Assembly: GCF_943733665.1 (NCBI RefSeq)
Contig: NZ_OX030782.1
Coordinates: 392,001 to 456,000 of the forward strand
Direction: 5' to 3'
Length of the DNA: 64,000 bases
Source of the DNA: Aquimarina sp. Aq107
GTDB lineage: Bacteria > Bacteroidota > Bacteroidia > Flavobacteriales > Flavobacteriaceae
Shown here: positions 36,821-46,200 of the stretch, piece by piece
Numbering within the stretch: position 1 is the stretch's first letter
Layout of the letters: the number at the start of each line of letters is the position of its first letter
The notes under the pieces: model-generated
Databases searched by the model: none
The model's input: only the letters and a program-made list of their open reading frames with translations
Told to the model about the DNA's origin: nothing
Made by a program: the position numbers and the translations under genes

Positions 36821-36976
36821 ATGAAAAGTGATAAACCAAAAATTTTGGATAAAGAGGGTATGCCTGTATGTAAAAGAAAATTAGACTTAATAGCAAAGGG
36901 TTACATATCTCTGGCTGAGGTTTCAAACTTTTCTTGCTCGTGTAAATGTTCACTTAAAAATGAATTAAGTAATTAA
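36821..36976 (+). CDS. Small Cys-rich ORF, 51 residues, unknown function
   Basis: ATG to TAA, 51 codons, 98 bp after the hydrolase and 12 bp before the phosphopantetheinyl transferase, same strand. The protein starts MKSDKPKILD, has one Cys in PVCKRK and three in CSCKCS near the C-terminus, and has no signal peptide. Four Cys could bind a metal or Fe-S cluster, or it could be a peptide precursor, but nothing nearby modifies ribosomal peptides. No family recognised. The position in the operon and codon use like its neighbours favour a real gene; the short length keeps this uncertain. Confidence 0.5.
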   Translation: MKSDKPKILDKEGMPVCKRKLDLIAKGYISLAEVSNFSCSCKCSLKNELSN

Positions 36977-36988
36977 TAACTCTAGATA

Positions 36989-37651
36989 ATGACGCAAATT
37001 CTTTATTCATATATATCAGAAGAAAACCATTGTTATTTGATGAAGGAAGTAGCATCAAAATTTTCTACTGATTTTCAAAATAAACTCTTAAAATACAGAA
37101 GATGGCAAGATGCTCAATTGTCATTATTGGGAAGAATTCTTCTAGGTACAGGATTAGAAAATATAGATATACCTTTTTGCGAGAATAACGTAATATATAC
37201 TAGCCACAACAAGCCTTATTTTAAGGAAGGTAAAGTGAAGTTTAATATCTCTCACTCAGGGAATATGGTTGTTTGTGCAATAACAGAAACTTGTGAAATA
37301 GGAATAGATATCGAAATGTTACACAGTCTTCATCTTGGGGATTTTAAAACTCAAATGACAGCTTTAGAGTGGCAACGAATAATTTCTTCAGATAATCCTG
37401 AAAGCTCTTTCTTTGATTACTGGACACAAAAAGAAGCTGTTATAAAAGCTCTTGGTATTGGGCTTTCTCTTCCATTAAATTCTTTTGAGATAATAGACAA
37501 TAAAACTATAATTGATAAAGAAAACTTCTTCCTAAAAGAAATTCAATTAGATAATAAATACAAATGTCATATAGCATTTAAAGATGAAGTTGATTCAAGA
37601 GTATTAAACCTTCAAATGATAAATCCAATTCCAATATTCAAACAATATTGA
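36989..37651 (+). CDS. Sfp-type 4'-phosphopantetheinyl transferase
   Basis: 220 residues, the normal size for the Sfp/EntD-like family. Diagnostic motifs are NISHSG, GIDIE (Mg-binding acidic pair) and YWTQKEAVIKALG. The enzyme transfers phosphopantetheine from coenzyme A to the Ser of the PCP and ACP domains encoded upstream, turning the assembly line on. It is the last gene before a strong terminator at 37735-37764, which fits the end of the cluster operon. Confidence 0.93.
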   Translation: MTQILYSYISEENHCYLMKEVASKFSTDFQNKLLKYRRWQDAQLSLLGRILLGTGLENIDIPFCENNVIYTSHNKPYFKEGKVKFNISHSGNMVVCAITETCEIGIDIEMLHSLHLGDFKTQMTALEWQRIISSDNPESSFFDYWTQKEAVIKALGIGLSLPLNSFEIIDNKTIIDKENFFLKEIQLDNKYKCHIAFKDEVDSRVLNLQMINPIPIFKQY

Positions 37652-37734
37652 AGCTCGTAAATTTTGATGATGGATTTCATATGCTGTGTCAAAAAAAATG
37701 AAACGATGCCCCTTCAAACTCATTATAGTGAACA

Positions 37735-37764
37735 AAACCATTCATTCATTTGAATGGTTTTTTT
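37735..37764 (+). terminator. Rho-independent terminator closing the biosynthetic cluster
   Basis: Perfect 10-bp stem AAACCATTCA / TGAATGGTTT with a 6-nt loop, running into a T tract. It lies 84 bp after the phosphopantetheinyl transferase stop. The next gene (mscS) is unrelated, so this marks the right border of the cluster. Confidence 0.85.
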
Positions 37765-37912
37765 ATGTCCGTATGTTAGTGATTTAATAAGCTGGTTAAT
37801 AAAATGAACAATTTCAGAAAGAACACTATTAGTATTTCTGAATAAAAATGAAAATTAAAATAGAAGTAAAAACTTAGAATGTTTATATGATGTGTTTTTA
37901 TTCAAGAACAAT

Positions 37913-37920
37913 TATTTTTG
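37913..37920 (+). promoter_or_regulatory. -7 box TATTTTTG of the mscS promoter
   Basis: Matches the Bacteroidetes -7 consensus TAnnTTTG, 27 bp before the mscS ATG. The -33 element is not clear. The same box with flanks TTATTTTTGAAGAA occurs before porU. Confidence 0.5.
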
Positions 37921-37947
37921 AAGAATAATAAATTACTTTAAAATAAG

Positions 37948-38784
37948 ATGGAGAAATTAGGACTTACAAAGGAAAACTGGGATCAATTTACGACTTGGAT
38001 TTGGGATTTTTTACCAGGATTAATTTCGGCAATTATTATATTTTTTGTTGGTATATGGATTATTAATATTTTTAGTAAAGCACTTCGTAAATTCTTCCAA
38101 AGGAAAGATTATGATGAGACATTAGAAAAATTCTTATATGATCTAATAAATATAGGTCTTAAAATTTTACTCATAGTATTAGTTGTTACTCAATTAGGTG
38201 TTCAGACATCTTCTCTCGTAGCAATTTTAGGAGCAGCTGGATTAGCTATTGGTTTAGCATTGCAGGGATCTTTGTCTAATTTTGCTGGCGGAGTTCTTAT
38301 TTTGTTCTTTAAACCTTTTAAGATTGGGGACTTTATAGAAGCGCAAGGTATTTCGGGTACTGTTAAGGAAATCTCCATATTTACTACTAAAGTAAATACT
38401 TTCGGGAACCAACTAGCAGTGATACCAAATGGTAAGATATCTAACGGTAATATAATTAATTACTCTGCAGAAGATAGAAGAAGAGGTAAGATAGAAATAG
38501 GAGTTTCTTACGATAGTAATATAAAAGAAGCTAAAGAGATTATATTGGATTTGATCAATGGTCAAGAGAAGGTTATTAAAGATCCAGCTCCTGAGATATA
38601 TGTTTCTGAACTAGGAGATAGTGCTGTGACTTTATCTTTACGTTTTTGGGCACTTAATGATGATTTTTGGGCTGTTCATTTTTATACTATAGAGGAAGCT
38701 AAAAAAAGACTTGAATCTAATGGAGTCTCAATACCATTTCCGCAAACTGATGTACATTTATATTCTAAAGAGTCTAAAAAATAA
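37948..38784 (+). CDS. mscS: Small-conductance mechanosensitive channel, MscS family
   Basis: 278 residues, the size of E. coli MscS. Three membrane helices: about 25-47, 65-90 and the pore-lining, Gly/Ala-rich TM3 near 95-125 (ILGAAGLAIGLALQGSLSNFAGG). The cytosolic beta domain follows with FKPFKIGDFIEAQG and the VIPNGKISNGNIINYS stretch typical of the family. It relieves osmotic downshock by opening an inner-membrane pore under tension. Single gene between the cluster terminator and a DUF2652 gene; own promoter box upstream. Confidence 0.93.
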   Translation: MEKLGLTKENWDQFTTWIWDFLPGLISAIIIFFVGIWIINIFSKALRKFFQRKDYDETLEKFLYDLINIGLKILLIVLVVTQLGVQTSSLVAILGAAGLAIGLALQGSLSNFAGGVLILFFKPFKIGDFIEAQGISGTVKEISIFTTKVNTFGNQLAVIPNGKISNGNIINYSAEDRRRGKIEIGVSYDSNIKEAKEIILDLINGQEKVIKDPAPEIYVSELGDSAVTLSLRFWALNDDFWAVHFYTIEEAKKRLESNGVSIPFPQTDVHLYSKESKK

Positions 38785-38919
38785 ATCAGGTAGTTTTCTA
38801 AAATCTATTTTAAAACCTGATATTTCGTGTTGCTTTATTTTCCTAAATAATTTATAAAATCGCTATGCCTTAGATGGAAATTGTTAGATTTAGTAAATAC
38901 TAGCATAAAATTATGTTTA

Positions 38920-39996
38920 ATGGCTGAATCTTTATTATTTATACCAGATATATCTGGATATACAAAATTTGTTCAAAATACAGAAATAGAGCACAGTCAG
39001 CATGTGATTGCAGAGCTGTTAGAGGTTTTGATTAAGGCTAATACTCAAAATTTAAAATTAGCTGAAGTTGAAGGAGATGCGCTTTTTTTTTATAAAGAAG
39101 GAGTAGTTCTTTCTCAAGAGAAGTTGTTGGCGCAAATAGAAACAATGTTTACAGCTTTTTATAGTCATCTTAAAGTGCTAGAAAAAAACAGAATCTGTCC
39201 TTGTAACGCTTGTGCCACGGCACCGGATTTACAATTAAAAATTATTGCACATTCTGGAGAATTACAATTCATAACTGTTCAGGCTAAGCGAAAGCCTTTT
39301 GGGAAAATAGTAATAGAAGCGCATAGGTTACTTAAGAATTCGATTTTAAGTGATAATTATGCGTTGTTAAGTGAAGATTTGTCTACAGTAATTGGGATTT
39401 CTGATGATTATAGAAGTCAACTGTTTAATTTTTCGAAATATGAAGATGTTTATGATGAGAAAAATATTAAATATTTGTTTTCTGAAATTGATAAAGAAAA
39501 TCTAAAGCTTACGTCGTATGAAACTCCGTATGAAGTACATTTTGATAAATCGCCAATATTGGAGATTCAAAAAGAGTATAGTGTTTCTGCAGGAGAATTG
39601 TTAGAGTACATTACTAATTATAGTTATCGACATCATTGGGTAAAAGGAGTTAATGAATTCGTTTACAATCCAGACGAAGTAACTCGTTTAGGTACAGAAC
39701 ATGTGTGTGTTATAGATGGTAAACGATTAAATTTTACTACAGTAACGAAATCTGTAGAGTCAGATAGGTTAATTTACGGAGAGCATACTACGGATATTCC
39801 CGTGATTGATGGGATGTATCAGTTTTATACACTTGTTACTACTTCTGAAAATTCTTGCAAATTGATTTTGGAGTTGTATCCAGAAGCAAAGTCAATTTTT
39901 AAAAAAATTATGCTGCATTTAGTTATGAAGAGATCGTTCAGAAAATCAATAAAAGAATCTCTAGATAATCTAGAGGTGTACGTAAATAATAAATAG
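38920..39996 (+). CDS. DUF2652 (cyclase-homology-like) plus SRPBCC domain protein
   Basis: 358 residues from the ATG at 38920; the frame is open to a TTG at 38881 but the family begins near MAESLLFIPDISGYTKFV. The N-terminal half (about 1-190) matches DUF2652, whose fold resembles class III nucleotide cyclases (FIPDISGYT, VEGDALFFY). The second half (about 220-350) looks like an SRPBCC/polyketide-cyclase-type ligand pocket. CPCNAC is a possible metal site. Function unknown. No part in the upstream cluster is indicated; it ends 15 bp from the convergent murF. Confidence 0.7.
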   Translation: MAESLLFIPDISGYTKFVQNTEIEHSQHVIAELLEVLIKANTQNLKLAEVEGDALFFYKEGVVLSQEKLLAQIETMFTAFYSHLKVLEKNRICPCNACATAPDLQLKIIAHSGELQFITVQAKRKPFGKIVIEAHRLLKNSILSDNYALLSEDLSTVIGISDDYRSQLFNFSKYEDVYDEKNIKYLFSEIDKENLKLTSYETPYEVHFDKSPILEIQKEYSVSAGELLEYITNYSYRHHWVKGVNEFVYNPDEVTRLGTEHVCVIDGKRLNFTTVTKSVESDRLIYGEHTTDIPVIDGMYQFYTLVTTSENSCKLILELYPEAKSIFKKIMLHLVMKRSFRKSIKESLDNLEVYVNNK

Positions 39997-40011
39997 TATA
40001 AAGTAATTCTT

Positions 40012-41292
40012 TTATTTAATTATATCGAGAATACGTTCGAGTTGCATTCCGCGGGATCCTTTGATTAAAATAGCATCTTTAATATCAGAAAAAGATTCAT
40101 TTTCTTTTAATGTTTCAAAAGATCTATATTTTCTTACCCGCACATCCTTTATAGATGTTTCGAAAAAGTTATTGCCGATTAAATAAATTGTGTCAAAAGA
40201 TGTTTTAGTTGCTTTTTCCGCAATTTTTTCGTGTTCAGTAGCAGCAGAATCTCCAAGTTCAAACATGTCACCAAGAAACACAGTTTTGTTGTTGTAATCT
40301 AAGTTATGGAAATTGTCTATAGCGACACTCATACTTGATGGGTTGGCGTTATAGGCATCTAATATGATAGTTAATTCTTCTTTATTAATTATTTGCGATC
40401 TATTATTAGATGGAATGTAAGATTCAATTGCAGTTTTGATTTTTTTAGGATTGATTTTAAAATAAAAACCAATAGCTATTGCTGCTGAGATATTTGTAAA
40501 ATTATACGCACCGATTAAATTACTGTGGATATTTTGATTTTTGCAGAATACATTAACCATCGGGTCAACGTCATCTAGTTGTATGGTGATATCACTTTCT
40601 TGTTTTTGAGAGAATGTGTATACTTTGATTCCTTCTGCCGCTTTAGAAAGCTTAGCGTCTTCTATGTTTAGAAAAACAGTTTTATTGTATTTTTTTAAAT
40701 GTCGATAAAGCTCAGTTTTGCCTTTTAATACACCTTCTAAGCTTCCGAATCCTTCCAGATGTGCTTTTCCTATGTTTGTTATATAGCCAAAATCTGGTAG
40801 AGCAATATTGCATAAGAATTCAATTTCCTTTTGATGATTTGCGCCCATCTCTACAATTCCAATTTCGGTATTTTCGTTCATTGACAATAGGGTCAATGGA
40901 ACACCTATATGGTTATTTAAATTTCCTAAAGTAGCAGTTGTTTGGTAGTTAGAAGATAGGACACAATTAATTAACTCTTTAGTAGTGGTTTTTCCATTAC
41001 TTCCTGTGAGCGCTATAATTGGAATTTTTAGATGTTTTCGATGATGTGTAGCTAGGCTTTGTAGTGCTTTAAGCGTGTCTTTAACTAGTATATATTGATC
41101 TGATACAGCAAATTTTTCATCATCAATTACAGCGTGTAACGCACCCTTATCAATTGCTTGTTTGGCATAAGTGTTACCATCAAAATTGCCGCCTTTTAAA
41201 GCAAAAAATATACTGTTTTTTTTGATTTTCCTAGTATCGGTAGAAATACCATCACTTTTTAAAAATAATTCATGTAGCCTTGTAATATCCAT
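40012..41292 (-). CDS. murF: UDP-N-acetylmuramoyl-tripeptide--D-alanyl-D-alanine ligase
   Basis: 426 residues. Mur-ligase P-loop GSNGKTTTKELI, central-domain VEMGANHQKEI, and the C-terminal DAYNANPSSM motif identify MurF. It adds D-Ala-D-Ala to UDP-MurNAc-tripeptide in the cytoplasm, the last soluble step of peptidoglycan precursor synthesis. It lies downstream of gldJ on the minus strand with a 74-bp gap that holds a terminator, so it is partly read from the gldJ promoter or has its own. The gldJ-murF order is conserved in flavobacteria. Confidence 0.95.
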   Translation of the reverse strand: MDITRLHELFLKSDGISTDTRKIKKNSIFFALKGGNFDGNTYAKQAIDKGALHAVIDDEKFAVSDQYILVKDTLKALQSLATHHRKHLKIPIIALTGSNGKTTTKELINCVLSSNYQTTATLGNLNNHIGVPLTLLSMNENTEIGIVEMGANHQKEIEFLCNIALPDFGYITNIGKAHLEGFGSLEGVLKGKTELYRHLKKYNKTVFLNIEDAKLSKAAEGIKVYTFSQKQESDITIQLDDVDPMVNVFCKNQNIHSNLIGAYNFTNISAAIAIGFYFKINPKKIKTAIESYIPSNNRSQIINKEELTIILDAYNANPSSMSVAIDNFHNLDYNNKTVFLGDMFELGDSAATEHEKIAEKATKTSFDTIYLIGNNFFETSIKDVRVRKYRSFETLKENESFSDIKDAILIKGSRGMQLERILDIIK

Positions 41293-41310
41293 GTATTATA
41301 GTTGTATTAA

Positions 41311-41338
41311 AAAGCCCTGTGCATATTGACAGGGCTTT
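41311..41338 (-). terminator. Intrinsic terminator after gldJ
   Basis: Perfect 10-bp stem AAAGCCCTGT / ACAGGGCTTT with an 8-nt loop. On the minus strand it is followed by a T run (GCTTTTTAA). It stands between the gldJ stop and the murF start and may attenuate read-through into murF. Confidence 0.75.
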
Positions 41339-41366
41339 ATTTTATAACGAACTGATAAATTTTAAT

Positions 41367-43040
41367 TTATCTCGGTGCTCTATGTTTTGGTGTCTTTTTG
41401 TTTTTGGCTTTTTCACCAACACGTGACATTGCATTTCTAAACCCAATATAATCGGTTGCCATATCCTGAGGGAAGAATCTTCTCTGTGCAGGATCTAACC
41501 AATATGCTCTGTCTTTCCAAGAACCACCTTTGTATACTCTTACTTCTTCACTTACAATCGTAGTTCTCTTACTAGACTCATCATATCTTCTATCTAGTTT
41601 TGTGCTATCAGCTGCACTTGGCTCAACACTATGGATTGGAGAGTTATACATCCTTCTGTTAGGAATGTTTTCGTCTTGGAAACCTTCGTAGTATCTAGAA
41701 GAGCTTTTGTCACCATCTCTAAAGTTACGGTTGTCACTTTGAGTAAAGTTAGTTCTTAAATATGTTTCATTTTCATCAACAGGAGTTTGTAAAATACCTC
41801 CTGGTAATACTCTTGCCACAATTTTACCATTACTTAATGTGTCATAAATAATAGAATCTGTAGTAACAATCTTAACAGTTCCGTCAGGATTGATTGCGTT
41901 TTTAGTATAAACGTTACCTCTATAGTAGTTAAAGTCATTATACTCATCATCTACAATTGGTCTGTATACATCAGCTACCCATTCTGCAACGTTACCAGCC
42001 ATATCATAAAGACCATAATCATTAGGGTCATAAGATGCTACTGGAGCGGTAATATCAGCACCATCATCACTCCATCCTGCTATACCACCGTAGTCACCAT
42101 CACCTTGTTTAAAGTTAGCTAATTGATCTCCACGAGTTCTTCTTTTTCCAGAACGTGTGTATTGACCATCCCAAGGGTATTTCTTTCTACCTCTGTAGAT
42201 GTTGTAACTTCTAAGTTCAACTAAACCTAAAGCAGCATATTCCCACTCAGCTTCGGTTGGTAGTCTATATTTAGGTAAAAGTAATCCGTCTTTACGTTGG
42301 ATATATAAACCTGTAGAGTCATTTCTTTTTTCGTAATCTTCCGATTTTTTTCCACCTCTTGTAGCTTCGTCGTTTCCTCCATATGTTTGTGAAGGAGCGT
42401 TTAAATAGGTGTCAGTGTTAAATGTACTTTCTGCAGAAACATCTTCGAAAGGTGCATTTTCTTTAATTACTCTTTCTTCTTCAAGAATTCTTTCATTCAC
42501 ACGGTCAGTTCTCCATTTACTGAACTCAACAGCTTGAATCCAGTTAACACCAACTACTGGATAATTGGCATATGCTGGGTGACGAAGATAGTTATTAGTC
42601 ATCATTTCGTTAAAACCTAGACGGTTTCTCCAAACCAATGTATCTGGCAATGCTCCGTGATAAATATTTTTATATTTTGGCTCGGTTGGAGGATATACAC
42701 CTTTCAACCAATCAAGATATTCTAGATACATAACATTGGTAACCTCAGTCTCATCCATATAAAAGGACTGTACGTGTTGTTGTGTCGGAGTATTATTCCA
42801 GTCATGCATCACATCATCCTGAACTCGTCCCATGGTGAAGGTTCCACCTTCAACAAAAACTAATCCTGGACCTGTTTCTTGTTCTTTATAATTAGTGTTT
42901 ACTTGGAATCCACCATCCTTGGAGTTGTATTTCCAGCCAGTGGCTCTAGAACTGTTGCCATAATCTGTCTTGTTACAGCTGAACAGTAAGATACTAATGG
43001 TAAGGGCCATTAGCGACTTAAAAACTAACGCGTTTTTCAT
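41367..43040 (-). CDS. gldJ: Gliding motility lipoprotein GldJ
   Basis: 557 residues. Lipoprotein signal with lipobox LLFSC near residue 22. A formylglycine-generating-enzyme (SUMF1)-like fold follows: GGTFTMGR, YMDETEVTN, RLPTEAEWEYAA, GNVAEWVADVY, RVYKGGSWKDR and GFRNAM. Size, lipoprotein signal and neighbours (murF, porU, porV) match GldJ, an outer-membrane lipoprotein of the gliding and type IX secretion machinery in Flavobacterium johnsoniae. It is divergent from porU across a 213-bp intergenic region. Confidence 0.93.
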   Translation of the reverse strand: MKNALVFKSLMALTISILLFSCNKTDYGNSSRATGWKYNSKDGGFQVNTNYKEQETGPGLVFVEGGTFTMGRVQDDVMHDWNNTPTQQHVQSFYMDETEVTNVMYLEYLDWLKGVYPPTEPKYKNIYHGALPDTLVWRNRLGFNEMMTNNYLRHPAYANYPVVGVNWIQAVEFSKWRTDRVNERILEEERVIKENAPFEDVSAESTFNTDTYLNAPSQTYGGNDEATRGGKKSEDYEKRNDSTGLYIQRKDGLLLPKYRLPTEAEWEYAALGLVELRSYNIYRGRKKYPWDGQYTRSGKRRTRGDQLANFKQGDGDYGGIAGWSDDGADITAPVASYDPNDYGLYDMAGNVAEWVADVYRPIVDDEYNDFNYYRGNVYTKNAINPDGTVKIVTTDSIIYDTLSNGKIVARVLPGGILQTPVDENETYLRTNFTQSDNRNFRDGDKSSSRYYEGFQDENIPNRRMYNSPIHSVEPSAADSTKLDRRYDESSKRTTIVSEEVRVYKGGSWKDRAYWLDPAQRRFFPQDMATDYIGFRNAMSRVGEKAKNKKTPKHRAPR

Positions 43041-43191
43041 AATTTTAAGTTCGTTAAAGTAGAAATTAGGGCTTGCAATATAATAATTAACGTTAAATTT
43101 ACCCTAATATTTTTAAAATAATATCAAATCGCGAAAAATTTATGTTTTTACGATTGACTTTGGTTTAACGCAATATTTTGGTGTTTATTAT

Positions 43192-43199
43192 TATTTTTG
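43192..43199 (+). promoter_or_regulatory. -7 box TATTTTTG of the porU promoter
   Basis: Exact TAnnTTTG match 54 bp before the porU ATG. It contains the TTG at 43197 that would otherwise open the porU frame, which argues that TTG is not the real start. A TTTG lies upstream at 43159-43162, at wider spacing than usual. Confidence 0.5.
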
Positions 43200-43253
43200 A
43201 AGAAAAACCATAATTTGGGAAACACTAAAACTGTGTTAAACCCGTTATACGCT

Positions 43254-46200
43254 ATGATGAAGAAAATTATATTTTTTTGCGCCTTACTTATTTCTGCATT
43301 TATTTCGGCACAGAAGACAGTACATGTTGATATTGTTTGGAAAAATGTAGAGATGAATACTTCTAGTACTTCTTTCACAGTTCCGGGGTTTGATGAAGAA
43401 AATTTTGAATTTCAAGACGATATTGGAGTTAGATATACCAAATTTTGGGAAGAATCGGCAGAAATTAATTCAAGAACTGCGAGAATTGAAAATGTTGTTT
43501 ATAAAACTATTTCTAGAGCAGATCTAAAAGACCTTGGTGTTAATCTAATTCCTAACGAACTTACATATGATATTCGCTCCATAAAAGCGAGAAATAAGAA
43601 AACCGGTTTTATTAGTCTTTTACCTGTAGTTAAAAATGGTAATGCTTTTAAAAAAGTTGTTTCTTTTGATATTGTTTATCAAACCACAACTAGCCGAGCA
43701 AATGCTAAAAGAGCTCCAATAAGTAATTCTGTTTTAGCAACAGGAGATTGGTTTCGATTTTATGTTGATAAAACGGGAGTTTTTAAAGTTACACCTGCTT
43801 TCTTAAGTAGCTTAGGTATGGATATTTCTTCGGTTAATCCAAATACTATAAAGATATATGGTAATGGAGGAAGAATGTTACCTTTATTAAATGAAGAAAA
43901 TACAGAGTTTGATTTAAGAGAGAATGCGATACAGATAGTCGGAGGAGAAGATGGTAATTTTTCTGGCGATGATTATATTTTATTCTATGGTGAAAATACA
44001 GAAGGATATAGTGAGGAAAATATAACGAATCTAAATTTGTACGCTGATAAGTCATATTATTATGTAACATCAGGAGGTTCTAATAGTAGACGTGTATCTA
44101 ATTATAATGAACCTACCGCTGCAGCAGATATTCAGATTAATTCATTTACTGATTATCAATTTTATGAAATAGATGAATATAATATTGTAAAAGTTGGAAG
44201 GCGTTGGTTTGGTGATCGTTTTGATGTCCAAAATAATAGAAATTATAATTTTGACTTCCCAAATTTAATTTCGTCAGAACCTATTGAGTTAAGAGTTTAT
44301 GGAGCAGCTACTTCTACTTCTGTGTCCAGTATGAATATAACTGTTAATGGTGGACAGGTTGGGATCTTAAGTTTTGGGCAAATTTCAGGAACATCTCTAG
44401 GTTCACCGAGGAATATTACACAGGATGTTACTTCTAGTTCTGACCAAGTGACGGTTGGTTTAAGTTATAATAATAATGGTAATCCTTCTGCAATAGGTTA
44501 TCTTGATTTTATAAGTCTTGAGGCTAATAGAGGACTAATAGGTACCAATTCCCAGATGCCATTCTTTTATAAAGATGCGCCTACCTTAGCAGGAATTGGA
44601 CAATATAATATTTCGAATGCATCTGGTATTTCTCAGGTATGGGATGTAACGAATCCCGAATTAATAAGTAGTGTTGTTAATGATAATGCATCATCTACTT
44701 TAAGTTTTAAAGCTACAATGGGCGAAACAAGGCAATATGTAGCAATTGTGCCGACAAATTATTATGACCCGCTATCAGATCAAACTACAAGAGTTGATAA
44801 TCAGGATATAAAAGGAACTATATTTCTTAATAATCAGGGACAGTTTGAAGATATTGATTATTTAATAGTTTCAAATAATGATTTGTTGCAATCCGCAAGT
44901 AGATTAGCTGATCATCATAGAACCTTAAATAATTATAATGTTAAGGTAGTGACACTTGATCAGATTTATCATGAATTTGGAAGTGGTAAACAAGATATAG
45001 CGGCAATAAGAAACTTAGTGCGATATGTATACGATAACGCTTCTAATGCAAATGAGCGGTTAAAATATCTTTGTCTTTTTGGAGATGCATCAGTTGATTA
45101 TAAAGGTTTATTGTTAAGAGAAAATTGTGCGGATAGCAATATAGTTCCAACTTTTCAGAGTTTGAGTAGTTTTTCTTTAGTAAGTTCTTTTGCTACAGAT
45201 GACTTTTTTGGGTCTATGGATCCTGCAGAAGGGCAAATGCTGTCAAGTGATCAATTGGATATTGCAGTCGGTAGAGTATTAGCAGATACACCACAATTGG
45301 CAGATGCTATGGTTACTAAAATTATTGACTATAATAATGAGCAGTCCTTTGGCCGATGGAGAAACTCTGTATTGCTGATTGCAGATGATGTTGATGTTGA
45401 TTGGGAAGAAACTATCCAGAGAAATTTAGATGAGCTTGGCGATGATTTGGTTCAAAGAAAACCTTATTTAAACCTTACTAAAATATATGCTGATGCTTTT
45501 GAACAAGAATCTTCAGCATCCGGAAGTAGGTATCCTAAAGTGAATGAAGCTATTTCTAATGCAATAGAAAAAGGAGCTGTAGCTATTGATTATTTTGGAC
45601 ACGGTGGAGAAGATGGGTTGGCAAAAGAATTTATTTTTAATAAATCGGATGCTAGCGAATTAGCAAATACAAATAAGTATCCCGTTTTTATTACGGTTAC
45701 TTGCGAGTTTACTAAGTTTGATAATCCTTGTCGAGATTCTGCTGGGGAATTAACCTATTGGAATACCAGTGGTGGGGCAGTAGGTCTAATTAGTACGACA
45801 AGAGATGTGATTGTAACTTTCGGAATTTCGGTTAATGATAGATTGTCAGGGTTTTTATTTCCAGACACTTCTGATTATCCAACTATTGCGGAGGCTGTAA
45901 GACAATTAAAAAATTCATATACTACCAATAGTAGAAGAGTAGTTTTCTTTTTTGGAGATCCTGCGATGAAAATGGCTATCCCTAAACCAAATATTCGTTT
46001 AACTACAATTAATGATGTGCCCATTACACAGGAAGTTGATACTCTTAAAGCGCTAAGTAGAATAAAAATATCAGGAGAAGTGGTAAGTGAATCAGGAACC
46101 CTATTATCTGATTATAATGGAGTGTTGTCTACTACTATATATGATAAAGAAGTGGATAGAGTTACACTGGCTAATGATAATGTTAGAAATAGTGCTGGTG

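Noticed and set aside
37652..37947. Possible mobile-element or attachment site at the cluster border
   Set aside because: No tRNA, integrase, transposase or direct repeats seen near the border; only a terminator and a promoter box.
43197..43253. Longer porU start at TTG 43197
   Set aside because: The TTG is the end of an exact TATTTTTG promoter box, and the ATG at 43254 puts a signal peptide at the N-terminus.
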